Positions 8,465 through 16,854 of a DNA stretch of 64,000 bases are shown here, one piece after another. This stretch comes from Pegethrix bostrychoides GSE-TBD4-15B (lineage in GTDB: Bacteria > Cyanobacteriota > Cyanobacteriia > Elainellales > Elainellaceae), in the NCBI GenBank assembly GCA_019359155.1, contig JAHHHV010000070.1, positions 82,567-146,566 on the forward strand. Direction: 5' to 3'. The notes below the pieces were generated by a model, which was not told where the DNA came from, did not search any database, and saw only the letters and a program-made list of their open reading frames with translations. The translations under genes were made by a program, and so were the position numbers. Positions within the stretch are counted from its first letter, which is position 1, and each line of letters opens with the position of its first letter.

Positions 8465-10675
8465 TCAAGCTCTAACCAGCGGCAGCGTAAACCAAAACGT
8501 TGTCCCGGCTCCTGGATGGCTTTTCACCCCAATCTCGCCGCCATGCGCCTGCACAACCTGCTGGCAGAGATATAGCCCCAGCCCTAGCCCCAGCGACTTC
8601 GGTTTTGAGCTACCCCGGAAATACGGGTCAAACAGACGGTCGCACTGCTCAGGCTGAATCCCGATGCCGTCATCTGTGACCGTGCAGTAAAGCATATCGT
8701 CGGCTGGTAGGTTTCCTGGCAGGTTTCTGGGCTGAACTGGCCGAGCCTCTAGCGTCACGGTCAGACCCTCTGGATTATGCTTCAGCGCGTTGGCCAGCAG
8801 GTTTTGGTAGACCCGACCGAGCTGCAACGGATCAACCAAAATCTGTAGCTCTGGATCGATTAAGTTGACCAGATGAGCCTGCTCTTTTTCCAAGATCGGC
8901 TGGAGATCGGCCACGGCTGTTTCGACCAAGCGGCGCAGCGTCACGGCTCGCGGATGCAGCGAAATGCCCCAGACTTCGCCTGCGTGCGTATCAATCAGCG
9001 AGTTGATGAGTTCAAGCTGGTGCTTGCTGCTCTCCTGCATCCGTTCGAGCACCGCACGCGACAGCGTGATTTCATGCCCCGTCTGTCCGCTCAGGTTGTT
9101 CAGCACCATCGACATGCCCAACACCGGATTTCGCAGATCATGCGAGACCGCATGGAGAAATAAATTCAGCTGACGGCGTAGCTCAGTTTCCAGTGTTTCC
9201 AGCTGCTCGTTCTTCTGCTCTAACCCGTGCGAATATTCCTGAAGCTGCTGCTGCGACTGCCGCACCTGCTGCCGCATTTGGTTAAACGCATTCACCAGCA
9301 GCCCTAGCTCACCGGAGCGCTGGATCGTCACCGGACGTTCCCAATCCCCCTGCGCCATAGCGTTAGCGGCTCGGCTCAGCTGCACCAGTGGCCGAGTCAG
9401 CCAGCGCCCCGCCACCACTCCTGAGCCAATTGTCCCCAGCACACCCAGCAGGCAGAGCAGCATCGTGGCGCGGGTGTTGTCGCGAATCTGCGCCATAAAA
9501 TCATCGGCAGGAACCGTAATCACCACCAGCCAGTCGAGTCCGGGATAGCGCGGATTGCGAAATGACTCAACCCGGACAAACTGCTTTCTGCCTGCCGAAT
9601 CCTGAAAGTCAAGCTGCCGCCGCTGCTGCTGACCATAGCCAATCCGGTCAAAGCCGCCAAACTCCTGGCTAAGGTAGCTGGCTGTCTCGCGCGTGATCAG
9701 ATTGTCGCTCTCGGTCGATTTGAGGCTCTCCAACCCGTCTCCTGTCCTCACGAACGGCGGTTCGCCCGTCGAGGTGGCCAGCAGCTTGCCGTCTAGCTCC
9801 ATCACAAACACCTGCCCTGACCGCCCCACCCGGAGGCTGGCCAAAAACTTGTTGATGTCGCGCAGGCTGAGCGTTGCGTCCGTTACGCCAACCAAATTGC
9901 CCTGGCGATCAAACAGAGGCTGGTCGGCGGAAATCACCATGTCGTCAATCGGGCTGACCGTGCCGTAGGGGCCAACCCAGACTCGCTGACCTGCCTGCAC
10001 GGCCTTACGGTACCACTCGCGGCTCCTGGGGTCGTAGGGCGTAATTTGATCTTGCAGCTTTTGGGGCTTGCCCCACTGGTCTACCTGCCAGATTCGCAGC
10101 GTCTCGTCTTGGGCGCGATCCAAGCGGCTTCGAGTGAGCTGTCCGTTGCTAGGGTAATAGCCTACGTCAGCATAGCTGCCCTGCTGGGTGCCAATTGCCA
10201 CAAACGAGATATCGTCGGGCTGCTGACTGGTTGGCTGACTGGTTGGCTGACTGGTTGGCTGACTGGTTGGCTGACTGGTTGGCTGACTGGTTGGCTGACT
10301 GGTTGCCTGACTGGCAGATGAGCTTTGAGGCTGATACTGGTCGCTAAACTGGTGAAACTGACTCCAGAGGTGAGTTTGCACTGCTTCCAGATTATTGACC
10401 TCTAGCTGGCCTTGCCGCACCGCATCTGCGTTCGCCTGGTTCGCCAGCTGCGGCATCTTCAAATAGGTCTCTAAAGTCTGGACAATTCTGGCTCCTAGCT
10501 CATCTTCGAGCTGAGTGGCCAGCGACTTAACTGTCCGCTCGCCGTTCAAAAAAGACAGTAGCCCAATCAGCCCTGCCACCAGCAGAATTTGCAGCACAAA
10601 CGGGATAATCAGCACCGCCTGAAGCGGCAGGCGTGAGACGAACTGCGCCAATCGACGCGGCAGGAACTGAGACAT
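8465..10675 (-). CDS. Membrane sensor histidine kinase (Cache-HAMP-HisKA-HATPase)
   Basis: A two-component sensor of 736 residues. A membrane helix near residues 17-42 is followed by a periplasmic Cache-like sensing region of about 350 residues (SREWYRKAVQAGQRVWVGPYG is typical), a second helix near 400-424, HAMP, a coiled coil, a HisKA domain with the phosphorylated histidine in AVSHDLRNPV, and an ATPase domain with N box (NLLANALKHN), G1 (DDGIGIQ) and G2 (GLGLGLYLC). The sensing region contains a low-complexity run of the tetrapeptide TSQP near residues 118-150, encoded by a 12-bp minisatellite. No response regulator is adjacent, so its partner is elsewhere. The ligand is unknown; Cache domains often bind amino acids or other small molecules. 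Confidence 0.93.
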   Translation of the reverse strand: MSQFLPRRLAQFVSRLPLQAVLIIPFVLQILLVAGLIGLLSFLNGERTVKSLATQLEDELGARIVQTLETYLKMPQLANQANADAVRQGQLEVNNLEAVQTHLWSQFHQFSDQYQPQSSSASQATSQPTSQPTSQPTSQPTSQPTSQPTSQQPDDISFVAIGTQQGSYADVGYYPSNGQLTRSRLDRAQDETLRIWQVDQWGKPQKLQDQITPYDPRSREWYRKAVQAGQRVWVGPYGTVSPIDDMVISADQPLFDRQGNLVGVTDATLSLRDINKFLASLRVGRSGQVFVMELDGKLLATSTGEPPFVRTGDGLESLKSTESDNLITRETASYLSQEFGGFDRIGYGQQQRRQLDFQDSAGRKQFVRVESFRNPRYPGLDWLVVITVPADDFMAQIRDNTRATMLLCLLGVLGTIGSGVVAGRWLTRPLVQLSRAANAMAQGDWERPVTIQRSGELGLLVNAFNQMRQQVRQSQQQLQEYSHGLEQKNEQLETLETELRRQLNLFLHAVSHDLRNPVLGMSMVLNNLSGQTGHEITLSRAVLERMQESSKHQLELINSLIDTHAGEVWGISLHPRAVTLRRLVETAVADLQPILEKEQAHLVNLIDPELQILVDPLQLGRVYQNLLANALKHNPEGLTVTLEARPVQPRNLPGNLPADDMLYCTVTDDGIGIQPEQCDRLFDPYFRGSSKPKSLGLGLGLYLCQQVVQAHGGEIGVKSHPGAGTTFWFTLPLVRA
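10223..10306. repeat. 12-bp minisatellite, seven units, inside a histidine kinase gene
   Basis: Six perfect tandem copies of CTGACTGGTTGG (10223-10294) and a seventh with one change (ending TTGC), with half a unit after it. The unit is a multiple of three and encodes the repeating residues TSQP in the sensory domain, so gain or loss of units keeps the frame. It is not a CRISPR array, because there are no spacers. Confidence 0.97.
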
Positions 10676-10810
10676 GGTGGGGGGACACCTTCGGCTTAAA
10701 TAGAGCCAGACTTCGCAATCATTCGGATCAGGACGCCGCCAGCAGCGCAGCTAGGGGGGAACAGCTAGGGAGCAGGCATAACTTAGAATAGCGCTCTAAA
10801 TCTCTATCTG

Positions 10811-10836
10811 GCTGAAGGCGGATGCTGAAGGCGGAT
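10811..10836. repeat. 13-bp tandem duplication, intergenic
   Basis: Two copies of GCTGAAGGCGGAT between the histidine kinase and the 191-residue unknown gene, shortly after the latter's stop codon on the minus strand. Confidence 0.85.
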
Positions 10837-10851
10837 GCTGGAGGAGCAGGC

Positions 10852-11427
10852 TCAGTCCGGCAGCGCGTTGCCGGTGGTTGGATCGCTGATGAACAGCCCC
10901 AGCGTCAGAGAGCGCAGCACCTCATCCCAAACCGGAGTCAGGCGTTCGGCATCATCCACCCAGTAGTCGAGCGTGATTAGACACTGCACGTTGGAGCCGA
11001 GTCCAATGGCGATCCGGGAGTAGGCGGGGCGGTTTTCCTGGGTGTCCATAAACTGGATCTGCGTCCAAACAATTCGCATCGTTTGGCGCTGAATAGTGAT
11101 TATCTCGCCCGTTTCGACCACGTTGCGCGACTCTTTTTTGACGATCTTTTTGAGTGCGTTGGCCAGCGGAAAGCCGCTCCAGTCATTGGGCGGCAGCAGA
11201 TTAAACGAAACCTCTAGGCGACAGTCATCGTCGGGAGGCTTGCCGTCTAGGAACTTAAAGGATTTCTCGTCGGGTTCAAACAGCCAATCGGCAGGCACGT
11301 CAAGCCGCACCGCACCGCGTCCAGCCACAAAAATCTTGTATCCCGGCTGGGACTGCCACTTGTGGTCGGGCTTCAGATCCAGGGTTTGTTTAATCCAGTT
11401 CAGGTTGTGCTTTTTGCCCTTCGCCAT
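10852..11427 (-). CDS. Conserved hypothetical protein, translationally coupled to upstream gene
   Basis: A soluble protein of 191 residues that I do not recognise as a named family. It begins MAKGKKHNLNWIKQ and has beta-rich segments (YKIFVAGRGAVRLDVP, DDDCRLEVSFNLLPPNDW) and an Arg/Asp-rich end. I set the start at the ATG at 11427, because AGGAG lies 6 bases before it; a longer reading with 16 more residues lacks such a site. The gene overlaps the 3' end of the next upstream gene by 38 bases in another frame, which suggests the two are translated together and work together. There is no signal peptide or membrane segment. Confidence 0.75.
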   Translation of the reverse strand: MAKGKKHNLNWIKQTLDLKPDHKWQSQPGYKIFVAGRGAVRLDVPADWLFEPDEKSFKFLDGKPPDDDCRLEVSFNLLPPNDWSGFPLANALKKIVKKESRNVVETGEIITIQRQTMRIVWTQIQFMDTQENRPAYSRIAIGLGSNVQCLITLDYWVDDAERLTPVWDEVLRSLTLGLFISDPTTGNALPD

Positions 11428-11701
11428 TTGACTGCTCCTGAGGTTCTGCTGCTTCCTGGGCTGCTTCCTGTTCAATTGCTTCTTGGATGAACAGACGTGC
11501 CAGCCGATCGTAGGTGCCTGCGCCCATATATTTCGGGAACTTGTTTTCTCGACTGTAGAGCCAAATTAAGTCATCAAACAGGTAGATCCGAATATCTTTG
11601 GAGAAGGTTTTGCACTGCGGAATCAGCGCCTTTCCGGCCTCCAGTGCATCTGTCCAGCGCTGAAACTCCCGAGATTTCTCTTGAAATACAACTCGAAACA
11701 T
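11390..11701 (-). CDS. Conserved hypothetical protein
   Basis: A small acidic protein of about 103 residues of unknown function, overlapping the downstream 191-residue gene by 38 bases. The core (FQRWTDALEAGKALIP, RIYLFDDLIWLYSRENKFP) looks folded, and the last ~30 residues are Glu/Gln/Ala-rich and probably disordered. The ATG at 11701 is preferred; a TTG at 11734 would add 11 residues. GGTGA five bases before the ATG may serve as ribosome site. It is the first gene of a two-gene unit divergent from the serpin gene. Confidence 0.7.
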   Translation of the reverse strand: MFRVVFQEKSREFQRWTDALEAGKALIPQCKTFSKDIRIYLFDDLIWLYSRENKFPKYMGAGTYDRLARLFIQEAIEQEAAQEAAEPQEQSNGEGQKAQPELD

Positions 11702-11810
11702 TGGGTCACCAAAACTGAAACCAGAATCAAACAATCATAGAACAATGCCATTCTAGAAGCGGTCAACTTAGCTGCCAGCAGCGCTTTTACCCCAGCTATG
11801 AACCCCAGTT

Positions 11811-13118
11811 ATGAAACGACTTGATCAGGCATTAGCAGTAGGATTGGTCGGAGGGACAGTCTGGATGGTTGCCAACCTCTCCGCAACGCCGACTGATGCC
11901 AATAGCCAAGCTCATTACCCATCTGCAAACTCATCTGTCATTCAATCTGCAAATCAATCTGCAAATCAACCTGTGAGCCAATCCGCCATCGATCCCAGAC
12001 TGACTGCTGCCAACCGCGAGTTTGGGTTTAAGCTCTTTCGTCAGCTAGTCGAGCAGGATACCTCTCGCAATCTGCTGATTTCGCCTACCAGCGTTTCGAT
12101 AGCGCTCTCCATGCTCTACAACGGCGCAGCGGGCAGCACGCAGCAGGCCATGGCCAAGACGCTGGCATGGCAAGATCTCAGCCTCAGCGAGCTAAATCAA
12201 GCGAACGCTGCCTTGATGACAACCTTAGAATCTGCCGATCCGGCTGTGGCGCTAGAGATTGCCAACTCGCTCTGGGGCAGAGAGGGCGTGGCGTTTGAGC
12301 CAGCGTTTTTGCAGCAAAATCAGCAGTTTTATCAGGCCGAAATTACTAGCCTCGACTTTAGCAGCCCTGATGCGCCCGCCTCGATCAATCGCTGGGTCAG
12401 CCAAAACACCAGCGGCAAAATTCCCAAAATCGTTGACCAAATCGACCCGGCGCAAATTCTATTTCTGATCAACGCCGTCTATTTCAAAGGCGACTGGACC
12501 ACCCAGTTTGACCCCGCTAAAACAACGCAGCAGCCCTTCTATCAACTAGACGGCAGCCCGCAGATGCATCCGCTGATGACCCAGCAGGGACAGTATCTCT
12601 ATGCCGAAACCGATCAGTTTCAGGCGATTAGCCTGCCCTACGGCAATCGTCGCCTCAGCATGGAGATTTTTCTGCCCAAGCCTAACTCCAGCCTCAGCGC
12701 GTTCTACCAGAACCTCAGCGCCGCAAACTGGCAAAGCTGGACAAGCCAATTTAGCCGCCGCGAGGGCACAGTGCAGCTGCCCAAATTTACCGCCGAGTAT
12801 GACACCAGCCTAATTCCGGCTCTGCAAGCGCTGGGCATGGGCGAAGCGTTTTCTGGGCAGGCGAACTTCTCGAATTTGGCGCAGGGCGAGCTGCGGGTCA
12901 ATCAAGTCAGGCACAAGAGCTTTATTGAAGTCAACGAGATGGGCACCGCAGCCGCAGCCGTTACCTCAATTGGGGTTCGCGCCACCTCGCTGAATCCGCT
13001 CCCGCCGTTTGAAATGAAGGTCGATCGGCCTTTTTTCTACGCGATTCGCGAGAGTGAGACGGGCACATTGCTGTTTATGGGTAGCCTGGTGGAGCCAATC
13101 GTCCCCAGTGAGTCATAG
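11811..13118 (+). CDS. Serpin (serine protease inhibitor family)
   Basis: A 435-residue serpin. Residues 1-30 look like a signal peptide or anchor, followed by a Ser/Asn/Gln-rich linker with repeated SANQSANQ. The serpin fold starts near residue 65 (NREFGFKLFRQL, NLLISPTSVSIALSMLYNGA). The signature segment INAVYFKGDW and the C-terminal DRPFFYAIRESETGTLLFMG are clear. The reactive-loop hinge reads EMGTAAAAVTS: glycine, threonine and small alanines at the positions needed for loop insertion, so the protein should be an active suicide inhibitor. By spacing the cleaved bond is near RATSL. Its target is unknown, perhaps an envelope or external protease. The stop codon lies in a 13-14 bp repeat. 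Confidence 0.94.
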   Translation: MKRLDQALAVGLVGGTVWMVANLSATPTDANSQAHYPSANSSVIQSANQSANQPVSQSAIDPRLTAANREFGFKLFRQLVEQDTSRNLLISPTSVSIALSMLYNGAAGSTQQAMAKTLAWQDLSLSELNQANAALMTTLESADPAVALEIANSLWGREGVAFEPAFLQQNQQFYQAEITSLDFSSPDAPASINRWVSQNTSGKIPKIVDQIDPAQILFLINAVYFKGDWTTQFDPAKTTQQPFYQLDGSPQMHPLMTQQGQYLYAETDQFQAISLPYGNRRLSMEIFLPKPNSSLSAFYQNLSAANWQSWTSQFSRREGTVQLPKFTAEYDTSLIPALQALGMGEAFSGQANFSNLAQGELRVNQVRHKSFIEVNEMGTAAAAVTSIGVRATSLNPLPPFEMKVDRPFFYAIRESETGTLLFMGSLVEPIVPSES

Positions 13119-13156
13119 CCAGCGAGTCATAGCAGTGAGTCATAGCAAGCGAGTCA
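13110..13156. repeat. 13-14 bp tandem repeat over the serpin stop codon
   Basis: GAGTCATAGC occurs at 13110, 13124 and 13137, and a partial GAGTCA at 13151, with 3-4 variable bases between copies. The TAG stop codon of the serpin lies in the first copy, so duplication created extra stop codons downstream. Confidence 0.85.
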
Positions 13157-13161
13157 GCCTG

Positions 13162-13560
13162 ATGTCCAATCCTGAGTCCGATTCAGATCCAGCTCCCAAT
13201 CTAGATCCCTACAAAGAAAGTGACCTTGAGCGACTGCAAATTTTTGTGGCGCTGATTCCGGTCGTCGGATTTTTGCCCGCGCTCTGGACGCTCTATCGGC
13301 AGCAGGGCAGTCCGGCAGTCCGCAATGCCAGTCGCCTAGCCGTGACGCTGACGATGGTCTGGCTGCTGGGCTATCTGCTGCTGGGAGCGGCGGCAAAACT
13401 CTCGGCAGATTCCACCAGTTCTGTCCTATCGCTGCTAATCTTGTCTAGCCTGCTCACCTCTGGCTATTTTCTGACCAATCTATGGCTGATGCTGCGGTTC
13501 TGGCAGCGTAAGGCTGTACGGCTTCCAGGCATCAGTCAACTGGGCGATCGGCTGGACTAA
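13162..13560 (+). CDS. Small integral membrane protein, unknown function
   Basis: A 132-residue protein with an acidic, Asp/Pro-rich cytoplasmic N-terminus (SDSDPAPNLDPYKESD) and three hydrophobic segments near residues 27-45, 60-80 and 87-110. I place the start at the ATG at 13162; an earlier in-frame reading would run backwards through the serpin gene and the tandem repeat. It begins 43 bases after the serpin stop, on the same strand, so the two may form one transcript. I do not recognise a functional family, though short proteins of this layout are common in cyanobacteria. Confidence 0.7.
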   Translation: MSNPESDSDPAPNLDPYKESDLERLQIFVALIPVVGFLPALWTLYRQQGSPAVRNASRLAVTLTMVWLLGYLLLGAAAKLSADSTSSVLSLLILSSLLTSGYFLTNLWLMLRFWQRKAVRLPGISQLGDRLD

Positions 13561-13580
13561 TCCCGGCTGGAGCATGAGCG

Positions 13581-13616
13581 TCTGACCAAAATCTGACCAA
13601 AAATCTGACCAAAAAC
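13581..13616. repeat. 11-13 bp tandem triplication, intergenic
   Basis: Three consecutive copies of TCTGACC followed by four to five A, at 13581, 13592 and 13604, just after the small membrane protein gene and before the LCP gene. Confidence 0.85.
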
Positions 13617-13707
13617 AGCGTTACTAAAAAGAACGTGAATTTTTACAGCAGAGCGACTATATTAAATTGACCCGCTGATTCATCCGATCAGACACTACCC
13701 CTAGCGT

Positions 13708-15384
13708 GTGAGGAAGTTTGTGGCTCCTACCAGCAACCCTACCCCCGGTTCCTCGACCAGAGTGGCGGCTCAGTCCGCTGCGGTGCCTACTATTGCGGTG
13801 CCTGTACAGGGGGCGCGACGCAAGTCTAAGCTGCGCTGGCTGTGGCTGTCGCTGGGGCTGTTGAGTGTAGCGGGTCTGTCAGCTTCGGCAGGGGCGCTGC
13901 TGGCGGTGGCTATTTCTGGGATGCCGCTGACCCAAGATCCACTCACCGCTAAGCAGGAAACAGCCTTCAACAAAGACGAGATTGCTACAGGCCTTAACTT
14001 TAAGCTGCCAGCCTTGACCCGTCCGGTGAATATTTTGGTGCTGGGGGTGAAGGTGCTGTCGTCGGATGTGGCAAATCCACCTGCGAGCAGCCAGAATCTC
14101 GGCTATCTGCCTACGATTAACTCGCTGGAAGGGCTGTCTGACAGTATGCTGCTGCTGCGGTTTAATCCTGGCTCAGAGCAGCTAGTCGTGCTGTCGCTGC
14201 CGCGAGATACCCGCACCTATGTCGATGGGGCTGGCCTCACCAAAATTAACGAGGCGAACGCTCTGGGTGGCCCCGCCCTAGCCGCTCGCTCCACCAGCGA
14301 TCTGCTGGGCGGCGTTGGGATTGACCGCTATATCCGGATCAACGTGCAGGGGGTCGAGAAGCTGATTGACGCGCTGGGCGGTGTGAAGCTGTATGTGCCT
14401 GAAGATATGAAATATCAGGACGATAGCCAGCATCTCTATATCAACTTAAAGCAGGGAGAGCAGCGGCTCAACGGCGCACAGGCCGTGCAGTTTCTGCGGT
14501 TTCGCTACGATGCCTACGGCGATATTGGCCGGGTGCAGCGGCAGCAGACGTTTTTGCGGGCGCTGAGGGAGCAAACGCTCAAGCCTGCGACCCTGACGCG
14601 CCTGCCCAAAATTCTGAGCGTCGTGCAGTCGAACCTAGACACCAACCTCAGCGTTGAAGAGCTGATCGCGCTGGCCGGATTTGCCTCCAACATCGACCGC
14701 TCCAAAATGCAGATGCTGATGCTGCCGGGTAGCTTTTCGGGGCAGGAGTTTGAGGCGAGCTACTGGCTGCCTAATAGAGCGCAAATTGCCGTGATGGTAC
14801 GGCGCTATTTCAGCCTGCTGCTGCCCAATTTTGCTAAAGCCGAGGGAGCCTCTGAAGGTTTAGCTGAAGATTTAGCTGTGGATTTAGCCGATCCAGACCT
14901 GGCGTCCCTTAACTCAGAAGCACCTGACTCAGAAGCAATCGATCACGTCAAAATTGCCATCCAAACCAGCTTGCCAGCCGACGAGCAGACAAGTCGAACG
15001 GTGGAACAACTAATGGGTCGTTTGGGTGAGCGTGGCTATGGCGATATTTACGTTGACCAGCCCTCGGCAGAATTGCTGACGCTGACGCGGATCATTGCCC
15101 AGCAGGGGAATGAAGACGAGGCTCGCGCGATTCAGAAAACGCTGGGCTTTGGGGATGTGCTGGTAGAGAGCACCGGCAGCCTGGAGTCGGACGTGACGAT
15201 TCGGCTGGGGCAGGATGCGCTGACTGGTTTGGCCAATCCAGCGCCCAGCCCAGCCTCTAGCCCAGACTCCAGCCCCATCTCTGGATCAGAGCATACCAGT
15301 CCGGCAGATGCGGCGCTTGAATCAAGTCCTGATGCTGCTCCCGATACTGCAAATGGGGTGGCACCAGAGCCTACTCCGAATTGA
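13708..15384 (+). CDS. LytR-CpsA-Psr (LCP) family protein with LytR C-terminal domain
   Basis: A membrane-anchored phosphotransferase that in other bacteria attaches lipid-linked glycopolymers to peptidoglycan. It has 558 residues: a short basic cytoplasmic tail, a membrane helix near 47-75, the LCP domain from about 105 to 330 and a LytR_C domain near 415-510. Conserved charged residues of the LCP site are visible in LSLPRDTRTYV, GIDRYIRINVQG and FRYDAYGDIGRVQRQQ. The tail is a Pro/Ser/Asp linker with 12-bp in-frame repeats (SPASSPDSSPIS). The start is GTG at 13708. It is followed by a MalK-type ATPase gene after 138 bases. The natural acceptor or donor in cyanobacteria is uncertain. Confidence 0.92.
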   Translation: MRKFVAPTSNPTPGSSTRVAAQSAAVPTIAVPVQGARRKSKLRWLWLSLGLLSVAGLSASAGALLAVAISGMPLTQDPLTAKQETAFNKDEIATGLNFKLPALTRPVNILVLGVKVLSSDVANPPASSQNLGYLPTINSLEGLSDSMLLLRFNPGSEQLVVLSLPRDTRTYVDGAGLTKINEANALGGPALAARSTSDLLGGVGIDRYIRINVQGVEKLIDALGGVKLYVPEDMKYQDDSQHLYINLKQGEQRLNGAQAVQFLRFRYDAYGDIGRVQRQQTFLRALREQTLKPATLTRLPKILSVVQSNLDTNLSVEELIALAGFASNIDRSKMQMLMLPGSFSGQEFEASYWLPNRAQIAVMVRRYFSLLLPNFAKAEGASEGLAEDLAVDLADPDLASLNSEAPDSEAIDHVKIAIQTSLPADEQTSRTVEQLMGRLGERGYGDIYVDQPSAELLTLTRIIAQQGNEDEARAIQKTLGFGDVLVESTGSLESDVTIRLGQDALTGLANPAPSPASSPDSSPISGSEHTSPADAALESSPDAAPDTANGVAPEPTPN

Positions 15385-15490
15385 TCGCACCCGCTGCCCG
15401 CCTGCGCGGACGATGCTTGCTAAAATTGCAGCAATCTCATCAAGCGATCGCTCGGAGATCCTGAACCCAGAAATCTTCAATTCCGAGATA

Positions 15491-15520
15491 CCGTAACCCT
15501 AAGAACCGTAACCCTAAAAA
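15491..15520. repeat. 15-bp tandem duplication before an ABC ATPase gene
   Basis: CCGTAACCCTAAGAA and CCGTAACCCTAAAAA follow each other directly, with a partial third CCGT at the GTG start of the next gene. It therefore occupies the position of the ribosome-binding site. Confidence 0.88.
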
Positions 15521-15522
15521 CC

Positions 15523-16827
15523 GTGGCGCAGGTTGTTTTAGACAATATTTACAAAAGCTTTCCGCAGCGCCCCTCCAGCCAAAGCAGTTCTGCCGATGCG
15601 GCCAAGCCCGCCAGCAGCGAAGCGGTTTTGCGCCGGATTGGACTCACCGTAGAGGACGGCGAATTCATGGTGCTGGTGGGGCCATCTGGCTGCGGCAAAA
15701 GTACGCTGCTGCGGCTGATTGCTGGACTCGAAACCGTGACGGGCGGCGATATTTGGGTGGCCAATCAGCGGGTGAATCACCTGCCGCCCAAACAGCGCGA
15801 CATTGCAATGGTGTTTCAAAGCTACGCGCTCTATCCGCACCTCAGCGTCTATGACAACCTGGCCTTCGGCTTGCGTCGCGCCGTCCAGCCAGATAAGCTG
15901 TCACAAAAATCCTCCTCCTTTCGTCCAGCCTGGATCGAACAGGTACTGGTCAGCTTAACGCGCCGCCTACCGCCCTCGCTGCGCTACTGGTCAGAGTCCG
16001 AACGGCAGATTGACCGGCAGGTACGGCAGGTGGCGCAGCAGCTGCAAATTGAAGCCTTGCTACACCGCTTGCCCAGGCAGCTTTCGGGCGGGCAAAAGCA
16101 GCGAGTGGCGCTGGGGCGGGCAATGGCGCGGCAGCCGCAGGTCTTTTTGATGGATGAGCCGCTCTCGAATCTAGATGCCAAGCTCCGCACCGAAACTCGC
16201 GCCCAAATTGTCAGCCTCCAGCGCCAACTCGGCGTGACGACCATCTACGTGACGCATGACCAAGTTGAGGCCATGACGATGGGCGACCGCATTGCTGTGA
16301 TGAATGCTGGCCAAATTCAGCAGGTGGCTGCGCCGCTGACGCTCTATCATCAGCCAGCCAACCGATTTGTGGCTGAGTTTATTGGTTCGCCGCCAATGAA
16401 CTTTTTGACGGTGCAGTTGCAGGGGCTATTGGTGCAGCACTCACATTTTCGCCTGACGCTGCCTGCGGTTTGGGAGGCTTTGGTGCAGCCTTACAGCGGG
16501 CGAGAGCTGATTCTGGGCATTCGGCCTGAACATCTCAGCCTCAGCCTGTCCGCTCCCAGAAATCTGCCGGTGCAGGTGAGTCGTGTTGAGGCGCTGGGCA
16601 GCGAAACCTATCTGACAGTAAATTTTGCAGCGCCAGCCAGCCAGCCGAACAGCCAAACAGCCAGCCAGCTCAACAGCATTGCCGCGCTCAGCAGCCCGTC
16701 GCTTCAGGTGCGCGTCGCCTCTGAACAGTCGATTGGCATTGCTCCCAGCAGTTCGCTCTGGCTAGAGCTGGCTACCGACAAGCTGCATTTATTTGACCCA
16801 GATAGCGGACTTGCTCTGCGTCCCTGA
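15523..16827 (+). CDS. MalK/UgpC-type ABC transporter ATPase with extra helical insertion
   Basis: An ATP-binding subunit of a carbohydrate-type importer, 434 residues. Walker A is GPSGCGKST (53-61), the Q loop MVFQSYALYPHLSVYDN, the signature LSGGQKQRVALGRAMAR, Walker B VFLMDEPLSNLDAKLR and the switch histidine VTHDQ. A C-terminal TOBE-like regulatory domain (GIRPEHLSL) follows. Between the Q loop and the signature there are roughly 40-45 more residues than usual (from AVQPDKL to WSESERQ), rich in Ser, Arg and aromatic residues. The start is GTG at 15523. No permease is near; it may serve several importers, including the sugar-binding lipoprotein at 3632-4939. That pairing is inference. Confidence 0.9.
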   Translation: MAQVVLDNIYKSFPQRPSSQSSSADAAKPASSEAVLRRIGLTVEDGEFMVLVGPSGCGKSTLLRLIAGLETVTGGDIWVANQRVNHLPPKQRDIAMVFQSYALYPHLSVYDNLAFGLRRAVQPDKLSQKSSSFRPAWIEQVLVSLTRRLPPSLRYWSESERQIDRQVRQVAQQLQIEALLHRLPRQLSGGQKQRVALGRAMARQPQVFLMDEPLSNLDAKLRTETRAQIVSLQRQLGVTTIYVTHDQVEAMTMGDRIAVMNAGQIQQVAAPLTLYHQPANRFVAEFIGSPPMNFLTVQLQGLLVQHSHFRLTLPAVWEALVQPYSGRELILGIRPEHLSLSLSAPRNLPVQVSRVEALGSETYLTVNFAAPASQPNSQTASQLNSIAALSSPSLQVRVASEQSIGIAPSSSLWLELATDKLHLFDPDSGLALRP

Positions 16828-16854
16828 TCGACTTTGATTCCAAGCTCTAAAACT

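Noticed and set aside
10223..10306. CRISPR-like regular repeat
   Set aside because: Units are contiguous without spacers and lie in frame in a kinase gene.
13054..13161. N-terminal extension of the small membrane protein gene
   Set aside because: It overlaps the serpin gene in another frame and translates the tandem repeat; the ATG at 13162 fits better.
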